NCBI GenBank assembly: GCA_964649745.1
Contig: CAZYQI010000008.1
Coordinates: forward strand, 1 to 64,000
DNA from: CAZEHS01 sp964649745
GTDB lineage: Bacteria; Bacillota; Clostridia; Peptostreptococcales; Acidaminobacteraceae
DNA length: 64,000 nucleotides
Direction of reading: 5' to 3'
The notes beneath the pieces are model-generated. The model was not told the origin of the DNA. It searched no databases and was given only the letters and a program-made list of their open reading frames with translations. Below, one piece after another: positions 8,009 to 16,273 of this stretch (within the stretch, counting starts at the first letter, position 1; every line of letters starts with the position of its first letter). Made by a program: the position numbers and the translations under genes.

Positions 8009-9850
8009 TTATAAGCCATAACGTTTCAGTTTTTCATAAAAGAGGGTTTTTTTGATGCCCAAAATTTCCATAGCCTGATGCCGGTTGCCTCCCACCTGCT
8101 CCAAAACTGCCCGAAACAGGTGCCCCTCGGCGGTTTCAACAGCCTGAGCCAAGGTCTGCATCTTGAAATCTGCGGCGGGCTCCCGATAATCTGAAAAGCG
8201 AAGCCCCAAATGCTCCGGTTGAATCAGGTCATGATCCGCGGTGTTCACCCCACGTTCCAGGACATTCTCCAGCTCACGGACGTTCCCCGGCCACTCATAT
8301 TGATAGATGATCCGTTTCGCCCCCTGGCTGAGGCCCTTTTCAGGCACCCCCGCCCGGGAACAGATGGCGGGCACCATGGAGGCAATCAGCTCTGAAAGGT
8401 CCTCCGGCCGCTCCCGCAACGGGGGTATACGGATGGGCAGCACATTGATCCGGTAGTAAAGGTCGCTGCGGAACAGGTTTTTCTGAACAGCAGCTTCTAA
8501 GTCCTGATTGGTGGCGCAGATAATCCGCGTGTTCACTTGAATGGGTTTCGTGCCCCCAACCCGCATGAAGCGGCGGTCTTGAATCACATGGAGCAGCTTA
8601 ACTTGAAGGGTAAGGGGGATTTCACCGATTTCGTCCAGAAAAATCGTCCCCTGATCCGCCATCTCAAACAGACCGGGTTTTCCTTCCTTCCTTGCTCCGG
8701 TGAAGGAGCCCCCTTCATAACCGAAAAGCTCGCTTTCCAAAAGACCATGAGGAATGGACGCGCAATTGACATAGACAAAGGGCTTGCTCCCCCTTCGGCT
8801 TTCCCGATGGATGCATTCTGCAAACAAGCCCTTTCCTGTGCCGCTTTCCCCCAGCAAAAGCACATGGGATTCTGATAGAGCGGCCTTTCTGGCCATACGG
8901 CGAACCTTTCCGATGGCCGGGCTACAGCCCGTTATCCTGGAAAAGTGACCCTGGTCGTTTTCGGCAGCCTCTCGCTCTTCCAGGGCTGCTAAAGCCGAAT
9001 CCCGCTGCTTGGTCAGCGTGTCCAGCTCTGTAATATCCTCCACCTGTAAAATCGCCTGCTTTTCCCATACCGTCAGAGAGCATCGGGTCATCCGCCCGTT
9101 GATTTCCTTCACTTCGTTCCGGTAACTGCCCCTCCCTGATTTTGCCGCATCACAGAAGCTGACGATATCCGGATTGGAATCCGCGGGGTGAATATCGAAG
9201 ATATGCTTGCCCGTCAGATTTCCCATATATTGTTCCATCCCCTTCGCCTGATAAGCGTGGCCGTAAAGGAGCTGCTTTGTGTCCTCCCTGCGATAGGTAT
9301 AACCTCTTTCCTGAAAGAACTTGGGTATTCGTTCCCCTGCTCCCAACGCAACCATATGCCCAATGGACCAGACATAAGGAAGCTTAAAGCTGTTCTGATT
9401 CACCTGGATATCCACCACACGTTCGACAAAATCCATCCTTATATGCAGCCGTATCCCTGAAAAGACTGTACAGTGCTCGAACACACCCCTCTTTTGAGGA
9501 ACCTTCATTAAACACCCCGATCCCGGTTTTCCTCCGATGCTGCCATAAGCAACAAAGGCGTCCCCTGGATTCAGGGCTGTTTCAAGAATCCCAAGCCTGG
9601 CTAAATCCGCCCCGGCAAGATTTCCGTCATCCTCTCCCAGGCCCGTGTCCGCAAGAATGACAATATCTCCAGGATTCAGGGATCCTCCAGGGTGCATTTT
9701 CCCGGAATCCACTATCAGTCCGAATATCTCCTGGGCCTTCCGGTTATATGCCAAAAGGTTGCCTTCATGATCAATGGCAATGACACCATTCCCGATAATA
9801 TCCAATATGTGCTCATATGTCTTGATTCTGGTGTTTTCCGTCGCTGTCAC
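8009..9850 (-). CDS. Sigma-54-dependent enhancer-binding protein (EBP1)
   Basis: A 613-residue activator. N-terminal sensing: a PAS-like segment (GNGVIAIDHEGNLLAYNRKAQEIFGL) and a second region to about residue 270. AAA+ domain: Walker A GESGTGKG, Walker B GTIFLDEIGE, and R-finger region. C-terminus: Fis-type HTH (GGNRHQAMEILGIKKTLFYEKL). The sigma-54 contact loop reads GSFTGA rather than the usual GAFTGA, a conservative change compatible with activity. GTG start has GGAGG 8 bp upstream. It lies directly upstream of the -24/-12 promoter of the lysA operon and is its likely activator; the ligand is probably an amino acid (inference). Confidence 0.9.
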   Translation of the reverse strand: MTATENTRIKTYEHILDIIGNGVIAIDHEGNLLAYNRKAQEIFGLIVDSGKMHPGGSLNPGDIVILADTGLGEDDGNLAGADLARLGILETALNPGDAFVAYGSIGGKPGSGCLMKVPQKRGVFEHCTVFSGIRLHIRMDFVERVVDIQVNQNSFKLPYVWSIGHMVALGAGERIPKFFQERGYTYRREDTKQLLYGHAYQAKGMEQYMGNLTGKHIFDIHPADSNPDIVSFCDAAKSGRGSYRNEVKEINGRMTRCSLTVWEKQAILQVEDITELDTLTKQRDSALAALEEREAAENDQGHFSRITGCSPAIGKVRRMARKAALSESHVLLLGESGTGKGLFAECIHRESRRGSKPFVYVNCASIPHGLLESELFGYEGGSFTGARKEGKPGLFEMADQGTIFLDEIGEIPLTLQVKLLHVIQDRRFMRVGGTKPIQVNTRIICATNQDLEAAVQKNLFRSDLYYRINVLPIRIPPLRERPEDLSELIASMVPAICSRAGVPEKGLSQGAKRIIYQYEWPGNVRELENVLERGVNTADHDLIQPEHLGLRFSDYREPAADFKMQTLAQAVETAEGHLFRAVLEQVGGNRHQAMEILGIKKTLFYEKLKRYGL

Positions 9851-9942
9851 TGGTTTTTCCTCCGTGTTGATTCAGGGACGCCCCTTGCTGTCAGTTTACC
9901 CTATTCCACGTCTCTCGGAGACTCATTCAAAAAATATTCCTT

Positions 9943-9975
9943 ATAAAAATGCCGCCCGATGACCCCGGACGGCAT
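9943..9975 (-). terminator. Intrinsic terminator after symporter copy 2
   Basis: On the minus strand a 9-bp stem ATGCCGTCC / GGGCGGCAT with a 9-base loop is followed by TTTTATAA. It closes the malY-mdeA-symporter operon. Confidence 0.8.
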
Positions 9976-10007
9976 TGCTCTTCGCTATTCTCGATTATTT
10001 GCAGGCC

Positions 10008-11567
10008 TTAACCCACCTTTTTCGCTTTAGCCGCTTCCGCTGTCCAGATCTCGCTCTCTACACCGATCTCTTTGGATATGAACCGGGCTCCGTTGGTACG
10101 GTTGTAGTGATCCAGGGTCTTGAACACGATGGGAGCACCGATCAACAGGATGGGTACGTTGGCGTAAACCACCATGATGTTGACGAAGTCGGAGATGTAC
10201 CACAGATTCCCCAGCTCAAGACCCGCCAGTACGGACAATGCGCCAAAGGGTACGAAGAACAGGGCACCGGCGGCACGGATGCCGGCGATGAATCGCTTGT
10301 CGCGGGTGATCAGGTTGCCGGCCAGCTCGGCGAACAGGATCAGGCCAACCAGGGTGGTGAAGGCGAACATGGCGTAACACAGGCACACGATGACGGTGAC
10401 GATGGCATCCATGGAGGTGCCGGGAACCAACTGCTGTACCGACATAAGGTATACGGTGATCTTAGAAGCCTTAATTGTCTCCCAGGCCACACCGGCATCC
10501 CCTGTCCATACATGGGCCATAACCACCATAAAGGCTGTCATGGTGCAGATGATCATGGTGTCAAGGAAAACCCCAATGGCTTGAATGAAGCCCTGCTCAC
10601 AGGGATGGTCGTTCTCGGAAACCGCTGCGGCCATGGTGATGGTGCCTTGGCCGGCCTCGTTGGACATCAGGCCCCGTTTGATCCCCTGGGCCATGGCCAC
10701 ACCAAAGGCGCCGCCAAAAACAGCATCCGGGTTGAAGGCCCCTGCAAAAACCGTTTGAAGGAAGTATGGAACCATTGGAAGATTCAGTGCGATCAGGATC
10801 AGAACGATGATGGAGTAGATCACTGCCATGACCGGAACCATGATGTCTGTTACATGGGTGACCCGGCGAAGACCGCCGAATACCAACGCGGTGCAGGATA
10901 CAACGATAAGGACGGCAAGACCCATATAGAGACCGGAAGTCCGCTCGTATTCAACCCCTGTGAGAGCACTTACGGAGGCCCCCAGAGCGGTGAACATGTG
11001 GAAGGTTTGACCCGGCACGCTGAACAGGGCGTAGATCATAAAAATAACGGCCAGGGTCACACCGACCCAGCGTTTATTGCCTAAGATTTTCTGTCCGTAG
11101 AAGGGAAGGCCCCCTACGTATTCTCCGTTGCCCTTCTCTTTATACAGCTGAGCCATGACCGCCTCACAGAAGGCGGTGGCCATGCCAAAGAAGGCGGAAA
11201 CCCACATCCAGAACACGGCCCCAGGTCCCCCAACGGAGATGGCGCCGGTAACGCCCATAATGTTCCCAGGCCCGATCCGCATGGCGGAACTCAGCAGGAA
11301 GGCCGCCAGAGGGCTGACCCCGGTTTCGGAGGCCTTCTTGGTCATCATGATGCGGATGCCTTCGTTAAAACGGGTTACCTGTACGAACTTTGTCTTGATG
11401 GTGAAATAAATGCCGGAACCTACCAGAAGAAGTATGGCGAAGGTGAATTTTCCCAAGACGGGAATATTGGCGTACCAGTCAAAATTCGTTGGAAAATCCC
11501 ACAGGAAATCGGCTATCGGTACGATGAAGTTGAAAAAATTATTGATCCCTTCGAACAGTCCGTTCAT
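10008..11567 (-). CDS. Alanine/glycine:Na+ symporter (AGCS family), copy 2
   Basis: A 519-residue carrier almost identical to the copy at 4684-6243. Differences cluster in the middle (for example MVPYFLQTVFAGAFNPD against MIPYFFKTVFVGAFSPD). It has the same AGCS motifs and about 11 membrane segments. It follows the gamma-lyase gene by 12 bp and is last in the sigma-54 operon for sulfur amino acid breakdown. The likely substrate is a small neutral or sulfur-containing amino acid. The near-identity of the two copies means their specificities may be the same, with two separate inducers. Confidence 0.9.
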   Translation of the reverse strand: MNGLFEGINNFFNFIVPIADFLWDFPTNFDWYANIPVLGKFTFAILLLVGSGIYFTIKTKFVQVTRFNEGIRIMMTKKASETGVSPLAAFLLSSAMRIGPGNIMGVTGAISVGGPGAVFWMWVSAFFGMATAFCEAVMAQLYKEKGNGEYVGGLPFYGQKILGNKRWVGVTLAVIFMIYALFSVPGQTFHMFTALGASVSALTGVEYERTSGLYMGLAVLIVVSCTALVFGGLRRVTHVTDIMVPVMAVIYSIIVLILIALNLPMVPYFLQTVFAGAFNPDAVFGGAFGVAMAQGIKRGLMSNEAGQGTITMAAAVSENDHPCEQGFIQAIGVFLDTMIICTMTAFMVVMAHVWTGDAGVAWETIKASKITVYLMSVQQLVPGTSMDAIVTVIVCLCYAMFAFTTLVGLILFAELAGNLITRDKRFIAGIRAAGALFFVPFGALSVLAGLELGNLWYISDFVNIMVVYANVPILLIGAPIVFKTLDHYNRTNGARFISKEIGVESEIWTAEAAKAKKVG

Positions 11568-11579
11568 GGTGTCCTCCCC

Positions 11580-12764
11580 TTAGTAAGTGGCTTTTTCCAA
11601 AGCCTGTCTCAAATCGTCGAGAATATCTTCCAGGTCTTCAATCCCTACGGAAAGCCTTACCAAACCATCAGAAATACCGGACTTGGCCCTCTCCGGAGCC
11701 GGTATGCAGGCGTGGGTCATGGATGCCGGGTGCTGGATCATGGAGTCCACACAGCCAAGGCTGACGGCCAGGGTATGCATCTTCACCGAGTTCATCATGG
11801 TCTCTCCGGCCTTGAAGCCGCCCTTCAGTTCAAATGCAATCATGCCGCCAAACTGGTCCATCTGCTTTTTTGCCAGATCATACTGCGGAAAATCCGGGAG
11901 TCCCGGAAAATAAACCGTCTCCACTGCCGGGTGACCCTGGAGGAATTCGGCCACCGCCATGGCATTGGTACAGTGGCGATCCATTCGTATTCCCAGGGTT
12001 TTAAGACCCCGTACCAGAAGCCATGCGTCAAAGGGGCTGGTGGTCCCTCCGAAATTGTCCAGGTGGGGCGATTTCATCTTTGCTACCAGCTTATGTGAGC
12101 CTACGATGATACCTGCCACAACGTCTCCATGCCCACAGATATATTTCGTGGCGCTGTGCAGGGAAATATCCGCTCCCAGCTCGATGGGCCGTTGAAGATA
12201 CGGGGTCATAAAGGTGTTATCCACCATTACCACGGCACCGAATTCATGAGCAATGGCACTGCAGGCGGTGATGTCCACCAGCTTCATAGTGGGATTGGCC
12301 GGCGTTTCCAGATAAACCACTTTGGTTTGGGCCGTCATGGCCTTTCGCAGTAGTTCCGGCTCTGTGGCATCCACAAAGCAAACGTCGATCCCATATTCCG
12401 GCAGCATATCGTTCATAAGCTTGAATGTTCCGCCGTAGAGGGTGTCTGACGCAACAACCCGATCCCCCTTCTTCAGGAATGACAGCAGCGCAGTGGCGAT
12501 GGCCGACATGCCGGAGCTGGTCACCAGCGCCGCTTCTGCCCCTTCCAGGGCGGCAATTTTCACCTGAAGCTCTCCGTAGTTGGGATTCCCCAACCGGGTG
12601 TACCGGTAACCGTCCTCGGTGCCGGCAAAAATCCTTCCCCCTTGGGCCGCGTCTTCAAAACGGAACGTGGACACCTGATAGATCGGCGAGATGTGGGAAC
12701 CAAGATCATTGTGACTATGGCCTGCATGGATTGCCTTACTGTTGAATCCTTTCACTGTGTGCAT
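11580..12764 (-). CDS. Methionine/cystathionine gamma-lyase-family PLP enzyme
   Basis: A 394-residue Cys/Met metabolism PLP enzyme (fold type I). PLP lysine is in SATKYICGHGDVVAG; other motifs are YGGTFKL, VYLETPANPTMKLVD and VDNTFMTPYLQRP. These enzymes cleave the C-gamma-S bond of methionine, homocysteine or cystathionine to a 2-oxoacid, ammonia and a thiol. The position that is Cys in classical methionine gamma-lyases (YGCTF) is Gly here, so strict methionine specificity should not be assumed. It is second in the malY-gamma-lyase-symporter operon, which reads as a sulfur amino acid degradation unit. Confidence 0.87.
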   Translation of the reverse strand: MHTVKGFNSKAIHAGHSHNDLGSHISPIYQVSTFRFEDAAQGGRIFAGTEDGYRYTRLGNPNYGELQVKIAALEGAEAALVTSSGMSAIATALLSFLKKGDRVVASDTLYGGTFKLMNDMLPEYGIDVCFVDATEPELLRKAMTAQTKVVYLETPANPTMKLVDITACSAIAHEFGAVVMVDNTFMTPYLQRPIELGADISLHSATKYICGHGDVVAGIIVGSHKLVAKMKSPHLDNFGGTTSPFDAWLLVRGLKTLGIRMDRHCTNAMAVAEFLQGHPAVETVYFPGLPDFPQYDLAKKQMDQFGGMIAFELKGGFKAGETMMNSVKMHTLAVSLGCVDSMIQHPASMTHACIPAPERAKSGISDGLVRLSVGIEDLEDILDDLRQALEKATY

Positions 12765-12790
12765 TTTCCTGCTCCTTTTTCGTTTGCGTT

Positions 12791-13981
12791 TTATTTAATT
12801 CCCTGACGCTCCCGGTGCAGCGCCACTGCATCGCGGATCCGCTCCAGACCCTGGTCAAGGGTCTCCCGGGAACAGGCCACATTCATCCGCATAAACCCTG
12901 AACCTGCTGCGCCGTAGCTGCTTCCGGCTCCCAGAGCCACACGGGCCTCCTGTATCATGAACCGGCTGAGCTCGGCATCATCCATCCCCAATTGGCTGCA
13001 ATCCATCCAGAGCAGATAGGTCCCTTCCGGTTCGTTGACAGAAATCTCCGGAACTTCCCTGAGAAAATACTCCCGTACGTACTGAAGATTTTCCTTCAAG
13101 TATACCAGTACCGTATCCAACCAGGCCTCACCCTCCCTGTAGGCCGCTTCCACAGCCACCAGGCTGAAGCAGCTGTTCCGTCGGATGTCCAGCACCGCCA
13201 GAGACTGCTCGAACCGTTCCTTATCCGCTTGGCGGGGGAACAGTACGAAAGAAGCCTGAAGTCCGGCAATGTTGAAGGTTTTAGTCGCCGAAAGACACGT
13301 GATGGTGATATCCTCAACAGCCGCTGATACAGAGGCGAAGGGGATATATTTATTCGGTGCGAAGGCGAAATCCGCATGGATCTCGTCTGAAATCACCCGA
13401 ACGTTGTGCTTCAGACAAAGCTCACCGATTTTCAGCAGCTCTTCCTTTTTCCAGACCCTGCCCACCGGGTTGTGGGGATTGCACAGAATCATCAGCTTGG
13501 CCCCTGCCAGCTGGCCGTCCAGAGCCTCATAATCCACGGCATATCCGTCCGCATTCCGTACCAGCGTATTCTCCAGAACCTTGCGGCCCCGGCCCCGGAT
13601 TACATCATAGAATGGCGTGTAAACCGGTGACTGAATGAGGATAGCATCCCCCGGCTCCGTCATCTGCTCCACCAGCAGGCTTAGGGTTGTCACTACTGCC
13701 GGGCTGTGAACCACGGATCTGAAATCGATTTCCCAATCGTGACGACGACGGTACCATGCCGTCATTGCCTCAAAATAGGATTCCGGCCGGTAGGTATATC
13801 CGAAAATACCCTGCTCGGCCCGTTTTACAAGGGCATTCGTCACCGCTTCCGGTGATGGCAGGTCCATATCCGCCACCCAAAGCGGCGTCAAATCCGCTCG
13901 CCCGAAGCGGAGTTCTAGTTCTTCAACCTTCGCAGCAAAGTTATTACTGCGGTCATAGTGTTGCGTCACATCCAGTTTCAT
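12791..13981 (-). CDS. MalY/PatB-type cystathionine beta-lyase (C-S lyase)
   Basis: A 396-residue fold-I PLP aminotransferase-like enzyme with the MalY/PatB N-terminus (LTPLWVADMDLPSPEAV), NPHNPVGRVW, ISDEIHADF and PLP lysine in SATKTFNIAGL. It cleaves the C-beta-S bond of cystathionine, cystine or cysteine conjugates to pyruvate, ammonia and a thiol. It is first gene of the operon; its ATG follows a GAGGA site. The upstream -24/-12 promoter and EBP2 imply induction by a sulfur amino acid rather than biosynthetic control. Family certain, exact substrate not. Confidence 0.87.
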   Translation of the reverse strand: MKLDVTQHYDRSNNFAAKVEELELRFGRADLTPLWVADMDLPSPEAVTNALVKRAEQGIFGYTYRPESYFEAMTAWYRRRHDWEIDFRSVVHSPAVVTTLSLLVEQMTEPGDAILIQSPVYTPFYDVIRGRGRKVLENTLVRNADGYAVDYEALDGQLAGAKLMILCNPHNPVGRVWKKEELLKIGELCLKHNVRVISDEIHADFAFAPNKYIPFASVSAAVEDITITCLSATKTFNIAGLQASFVLFPRQADKERFEQSLAVLDIRRNSCFSLVAVEAAYREGEAWLDTVLVYLKENLQYVREYFLREVPEISVNEPEGTYLLWMDCSQLGMDDAELSRFMIQEARVALGAGSSYGAAGSGFMRMNVACSRETLDQGLERIRDAVALHRERQGIK

Positions 13982-14057
13982 TCTTGTCCTCCTCAGATTC
14001 CCGGCTGGGGTTATCCCCTTTGCATCCTTGCCTGATGCCGTCTGTTAAAAAGAGATA

Positions 14058-14073
14058 TGCAAAGCCGATGCCA
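14058..14073 (-). promoter_or_regulatory. Sigma-54 (-24/-12) promoter of malY operon
   Basis: Minus strand reads TGGCATCGGCTTTGCA, matching TGGCAC-N5-TTGCA. It lies about 77 bp before the malY start and is built into one arm of the inverted repeat at 14061-14095. Confidence 0.8.
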
Positions 14074-14095
14074 AAATAAGATTGGCATCGGCTTT
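14061..14095. repeat. 13-bp perfect inverted repeat overlapping the -24/-12 promoter
   Basis: Arms AAAGCCGATGCCA / TGGCATCGGCTTT with a 9-base spacer. Read from EBP2 it could be a weak terminator, but the U-run begins only about 9 bases after the stem. The downstream arm supplies the -24 element and most of the -12 element. Confidence 0.7.
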
Positions 14096-14165
14096 CGTGT
14101 TTCTGCTTGTATAGCCCTTTTTTATGCTCGAAACATGGCCCCTTATCCCCCACGTTTCATATCCT

Positions 14166-14208
14166 CCGGGATAACCGGGTTATTCATTCGCCCCGGTTAT
14201 CCCGGTTA
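14166..14208. promoter_or_regulatory. Candidate EBP2 upstream activating sites
   Basis: Two facing copies of CCGGGATAACCGGG / CCCCGGTTATCCCGG, about 100-135 bp upstream of the -24/-12 element and overlapping the end of the EBP2 gene. The shared core GGTTATCCC recurs as GGGGTTATCCCC at 14007-14018. Spacing suits enhancer sites for a sigma-54 activator. Confidence 0.55.
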
Positions 14209-16255
14209 GGATATATTTTGTCAGGTCGATTCCAAACGGAGTCAGCTTCGTTCCGCCTCGCCCGTTCATCAGGCGCACGGCGTTATGACGCTCTAGGATG
14301 TTCAGGATTCGGCGCACCTGACTCTCGGTCAACCCTGCCGCAACCCCTTCCCCGCTGTCCACCAGCGACCGCCGCCCTACCCGGTGATGACTTTGTGATG
14401 CGTCTCGAATCACCTTCAGAATGGCGCGAAGTGCCTCTTCTTCTCCGGACAGTTCTTTTAAAACACACGAAAAACTACTTTTATCCCTTCCGACAACGCA
14501 TTCCTCCGGCCCTTCCATATCAAGGTTTTTCAAATCTATCCGGTGAATAAGGGGCTTATTCAGATACGCCATGTACTCAACGGCATTGCGCAGCTCCCGC
14601 ACATTCCCTTCCCATGCACTGTTCATCATCAATGACCAGGCTTCTTCGTCCAAACGGAAGGAAGATCCCAACTCTTTCTGAAGGGAGCGGACCAGCAACA
14701 GGATATCCGACCGCCGTTCCCTCAACGGAATTGTCCTCAGGGGCAATACATTCAAACGATAGTAGAGATCCCGGCGAAAGCGGCCCTCCCGAACCATGTC
14801 CATCAGGGCTACATTGGTTGCTGCCACAAGGCGGATATCCACTTTTATGATCCGATCCCCTCCCAGGCGCATCACTTCCCGTTCCTGAAGCACTCTTAAG
14901 AGTCTGGATTGCAGATGAGGCGCCATTTCTCCGATTTCATCCAGAAACAGGGTGCCTTGGTGGGCCAACTCGAATAACCCCGGCTTCCCCCCTTTGCGGG
15001 CACCGGTGAAGGCCCCTTCCTCGTATCCGAAAAGCTCGCTTTCCAGCAGGCTTTCAGGCAGTGCGGCGCAGTTGACCGCCACGAATTGATAATCCCTGCG
15101 GGAAGAGGCGTTATGCATCGCCTGAGCAAAGAGCTCCTTCCCCGTACCGCTTTCGCCTGTGATCAGCACCGAGCCGTCGGCACGGGCCATCTGCCTGGCA
15201 ATGGTCTTCAGCTCCAGCATCCCTAAGCTCTCCCCGATGATGTCGGCAAAGGTATACTTCGCCCGGTAGCCCCGGTTCAGCAGCTGCACCCGCAGTTCGT
15301 GCTGAGCTTTTTCCTCTGAGGAGAATTCCCGCAGCATGGCCAGAGCGCCGCCCACATATCCCGCAATGCGGACCGGTACCACTGTAAGCCGGATATTCTG
15401 CTCACGGATCCGTATCAGCCGGTTTTTTAGGGTAACACCATCCTTCAGCACCGCCTCGAAGGGGATTTCGGGAAATGCCTCCATGGCGTTTTTCTCCGCC
15501 ATATCCCCCCGCTTGCAATTAAAAATCTCCTCCGCCCGCTTGTTCATTCCGTGGATAAGACCCTGAAGATTCACCGCTACGATGCCGTCCTCCAGGATGT
15601 CAAACAGACTCTGCAGCTCACTTTCCAGGGTATAGGTCCGCCCCAGGATATCCTGCATCCCAACGGTGTAGCTTTTCAGGGTTTCCAGATGCCGGGAGAA
15701 GGACTCTGTGCTGATAAGGGCTCCCATTCCCAGCTTGATGGCAATTTCCACCAGGGTTCCCCCGGCTAAAACGCGGTTGCCGATATCAATGATCCGATCA
15801 ATGCCCTTTGGCACATGATGGCTTTCACCGGGGGTGATGGCAATCCGCACATCCGGCACGGTCTCCATCTCCGGGTAATAGGGCAGCAGCTCCAGATGCC
15901 CGATGCCCAGCTGTTTGAACAGCGCCAGGGACTCCATGGTCATCTCTCTGGAATAATTTACAACCAAAACCCGTTCTCCGGCCGGTACTGCCATGATCGG
16001 CTCGTATTGGTCGCAGGTGATGGTGGTGTTGATGATTACAACCTGTGTTTTCTCTCCCAGATACTGCTCCACCGCCACATAGGCCGGATAAATGGAGATG
16101 ACGGCCAAATCCGCGTCTATCAGATCTGTGACCGGGTTCCTGTCGAAGGCATAGACCGAAATCTCCACTGCATCGCCGAACAGGGCCTCTATCTGCTCCT
16201 TGTGCTGGAGGGCCACATCATGAAGGAATGTGATGACTGCGATGCGCTTTTTCAT
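14180..16255 (-). CDS. Sigma-54-dependent enhancer-binding protein with PrpR-type N-terminus (EBP2)
   Basis: A 691-residue activator. The N-terminal 190 residues resemble the PrpR receptor domain (RIAVITFLHDVALQHKEQIEALFG; VVNYSREMTMESLALFKQLG). A PAS domain follows at about 205-320 and the AAA+ domain at about 340-575, with GESGTGKE, GAFTGA intact and GTLFLDEIGE. The C-terminus is not a Fis helix but a winged-helix-like segment (LTESQVRRILNILERHNAVRL...LTPFGIDLTKY), which is less usual. It follows the desulfhydrase gene by 18 bp and so shares its sigma-54 promoter, giving positive feedback. It probably also drives the malY operon downstream. Confidence 0.9.
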   Translation of the reverse strand: MKKRIAVITFLHDVALQHKEQIEALFGDAVEISVYAFDRNPVTDLIDADLAVISIYPAYVAVEQYLGEKTQVVIINTTITCDQYEPIMAVPAGERVLVVNYSREMTMESLALFKQLGIGHLELLPYYPEMETVPDVRIAITPGESHHVPKGIDRIIDIGNRVLAGGTLVEIAIKLGMGALISTESFSRHLETLKSYTVGMQDILGRTYTLESELQSLFDILEDGIVAVNLQGLIHGMNKRAEEIFNCKRGDMAEKNAMEAFPEIPFEAVLKDGVTLKNRLIRIREQNIRLTVVPVRIAGYVGGALAMLREFSSEEKAQHELRVQLLNRGYRAKYTFADIIGESLGMLELKTIARQMARADGSVLITGESGTGKELFAQAMHNASSRRDYQFVAVNCAALPESLLESELFGYEEGAFTGARKGGKPGLFELAHQGTLFLDEIGEMAPHLQSRLLRVLQEREVMRLGGDRIIKVDIRLVAATNVALMDMVREGRFRRDLYYRLNVLPLRTIPLRERRSDILLLVRSLQKELGSSFRLDEEAWSLMMNSAWEGNVRELRNAVEYMAYLNKPLIHRIDLKNLDMEGPEECVVGRDKSSFSCVLKELSGEEEALRAILKVIRDASQSHHRVGRRSLVDSGEGVAAGLTESQVRRILNILERHNAVRLMNGRGGTKLTPFGIDLTKYILTGITGANE

Positions 16256-16273
16256 ACCGTCACCTCTTTAGAA

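Noticed and set aside
9975..11084. 369-residue plus-strand ORF
   Set aside because: Exact antisense of symporter copy 2, low-complexity Gly/His/Asp-rich composition, no ribosome site.
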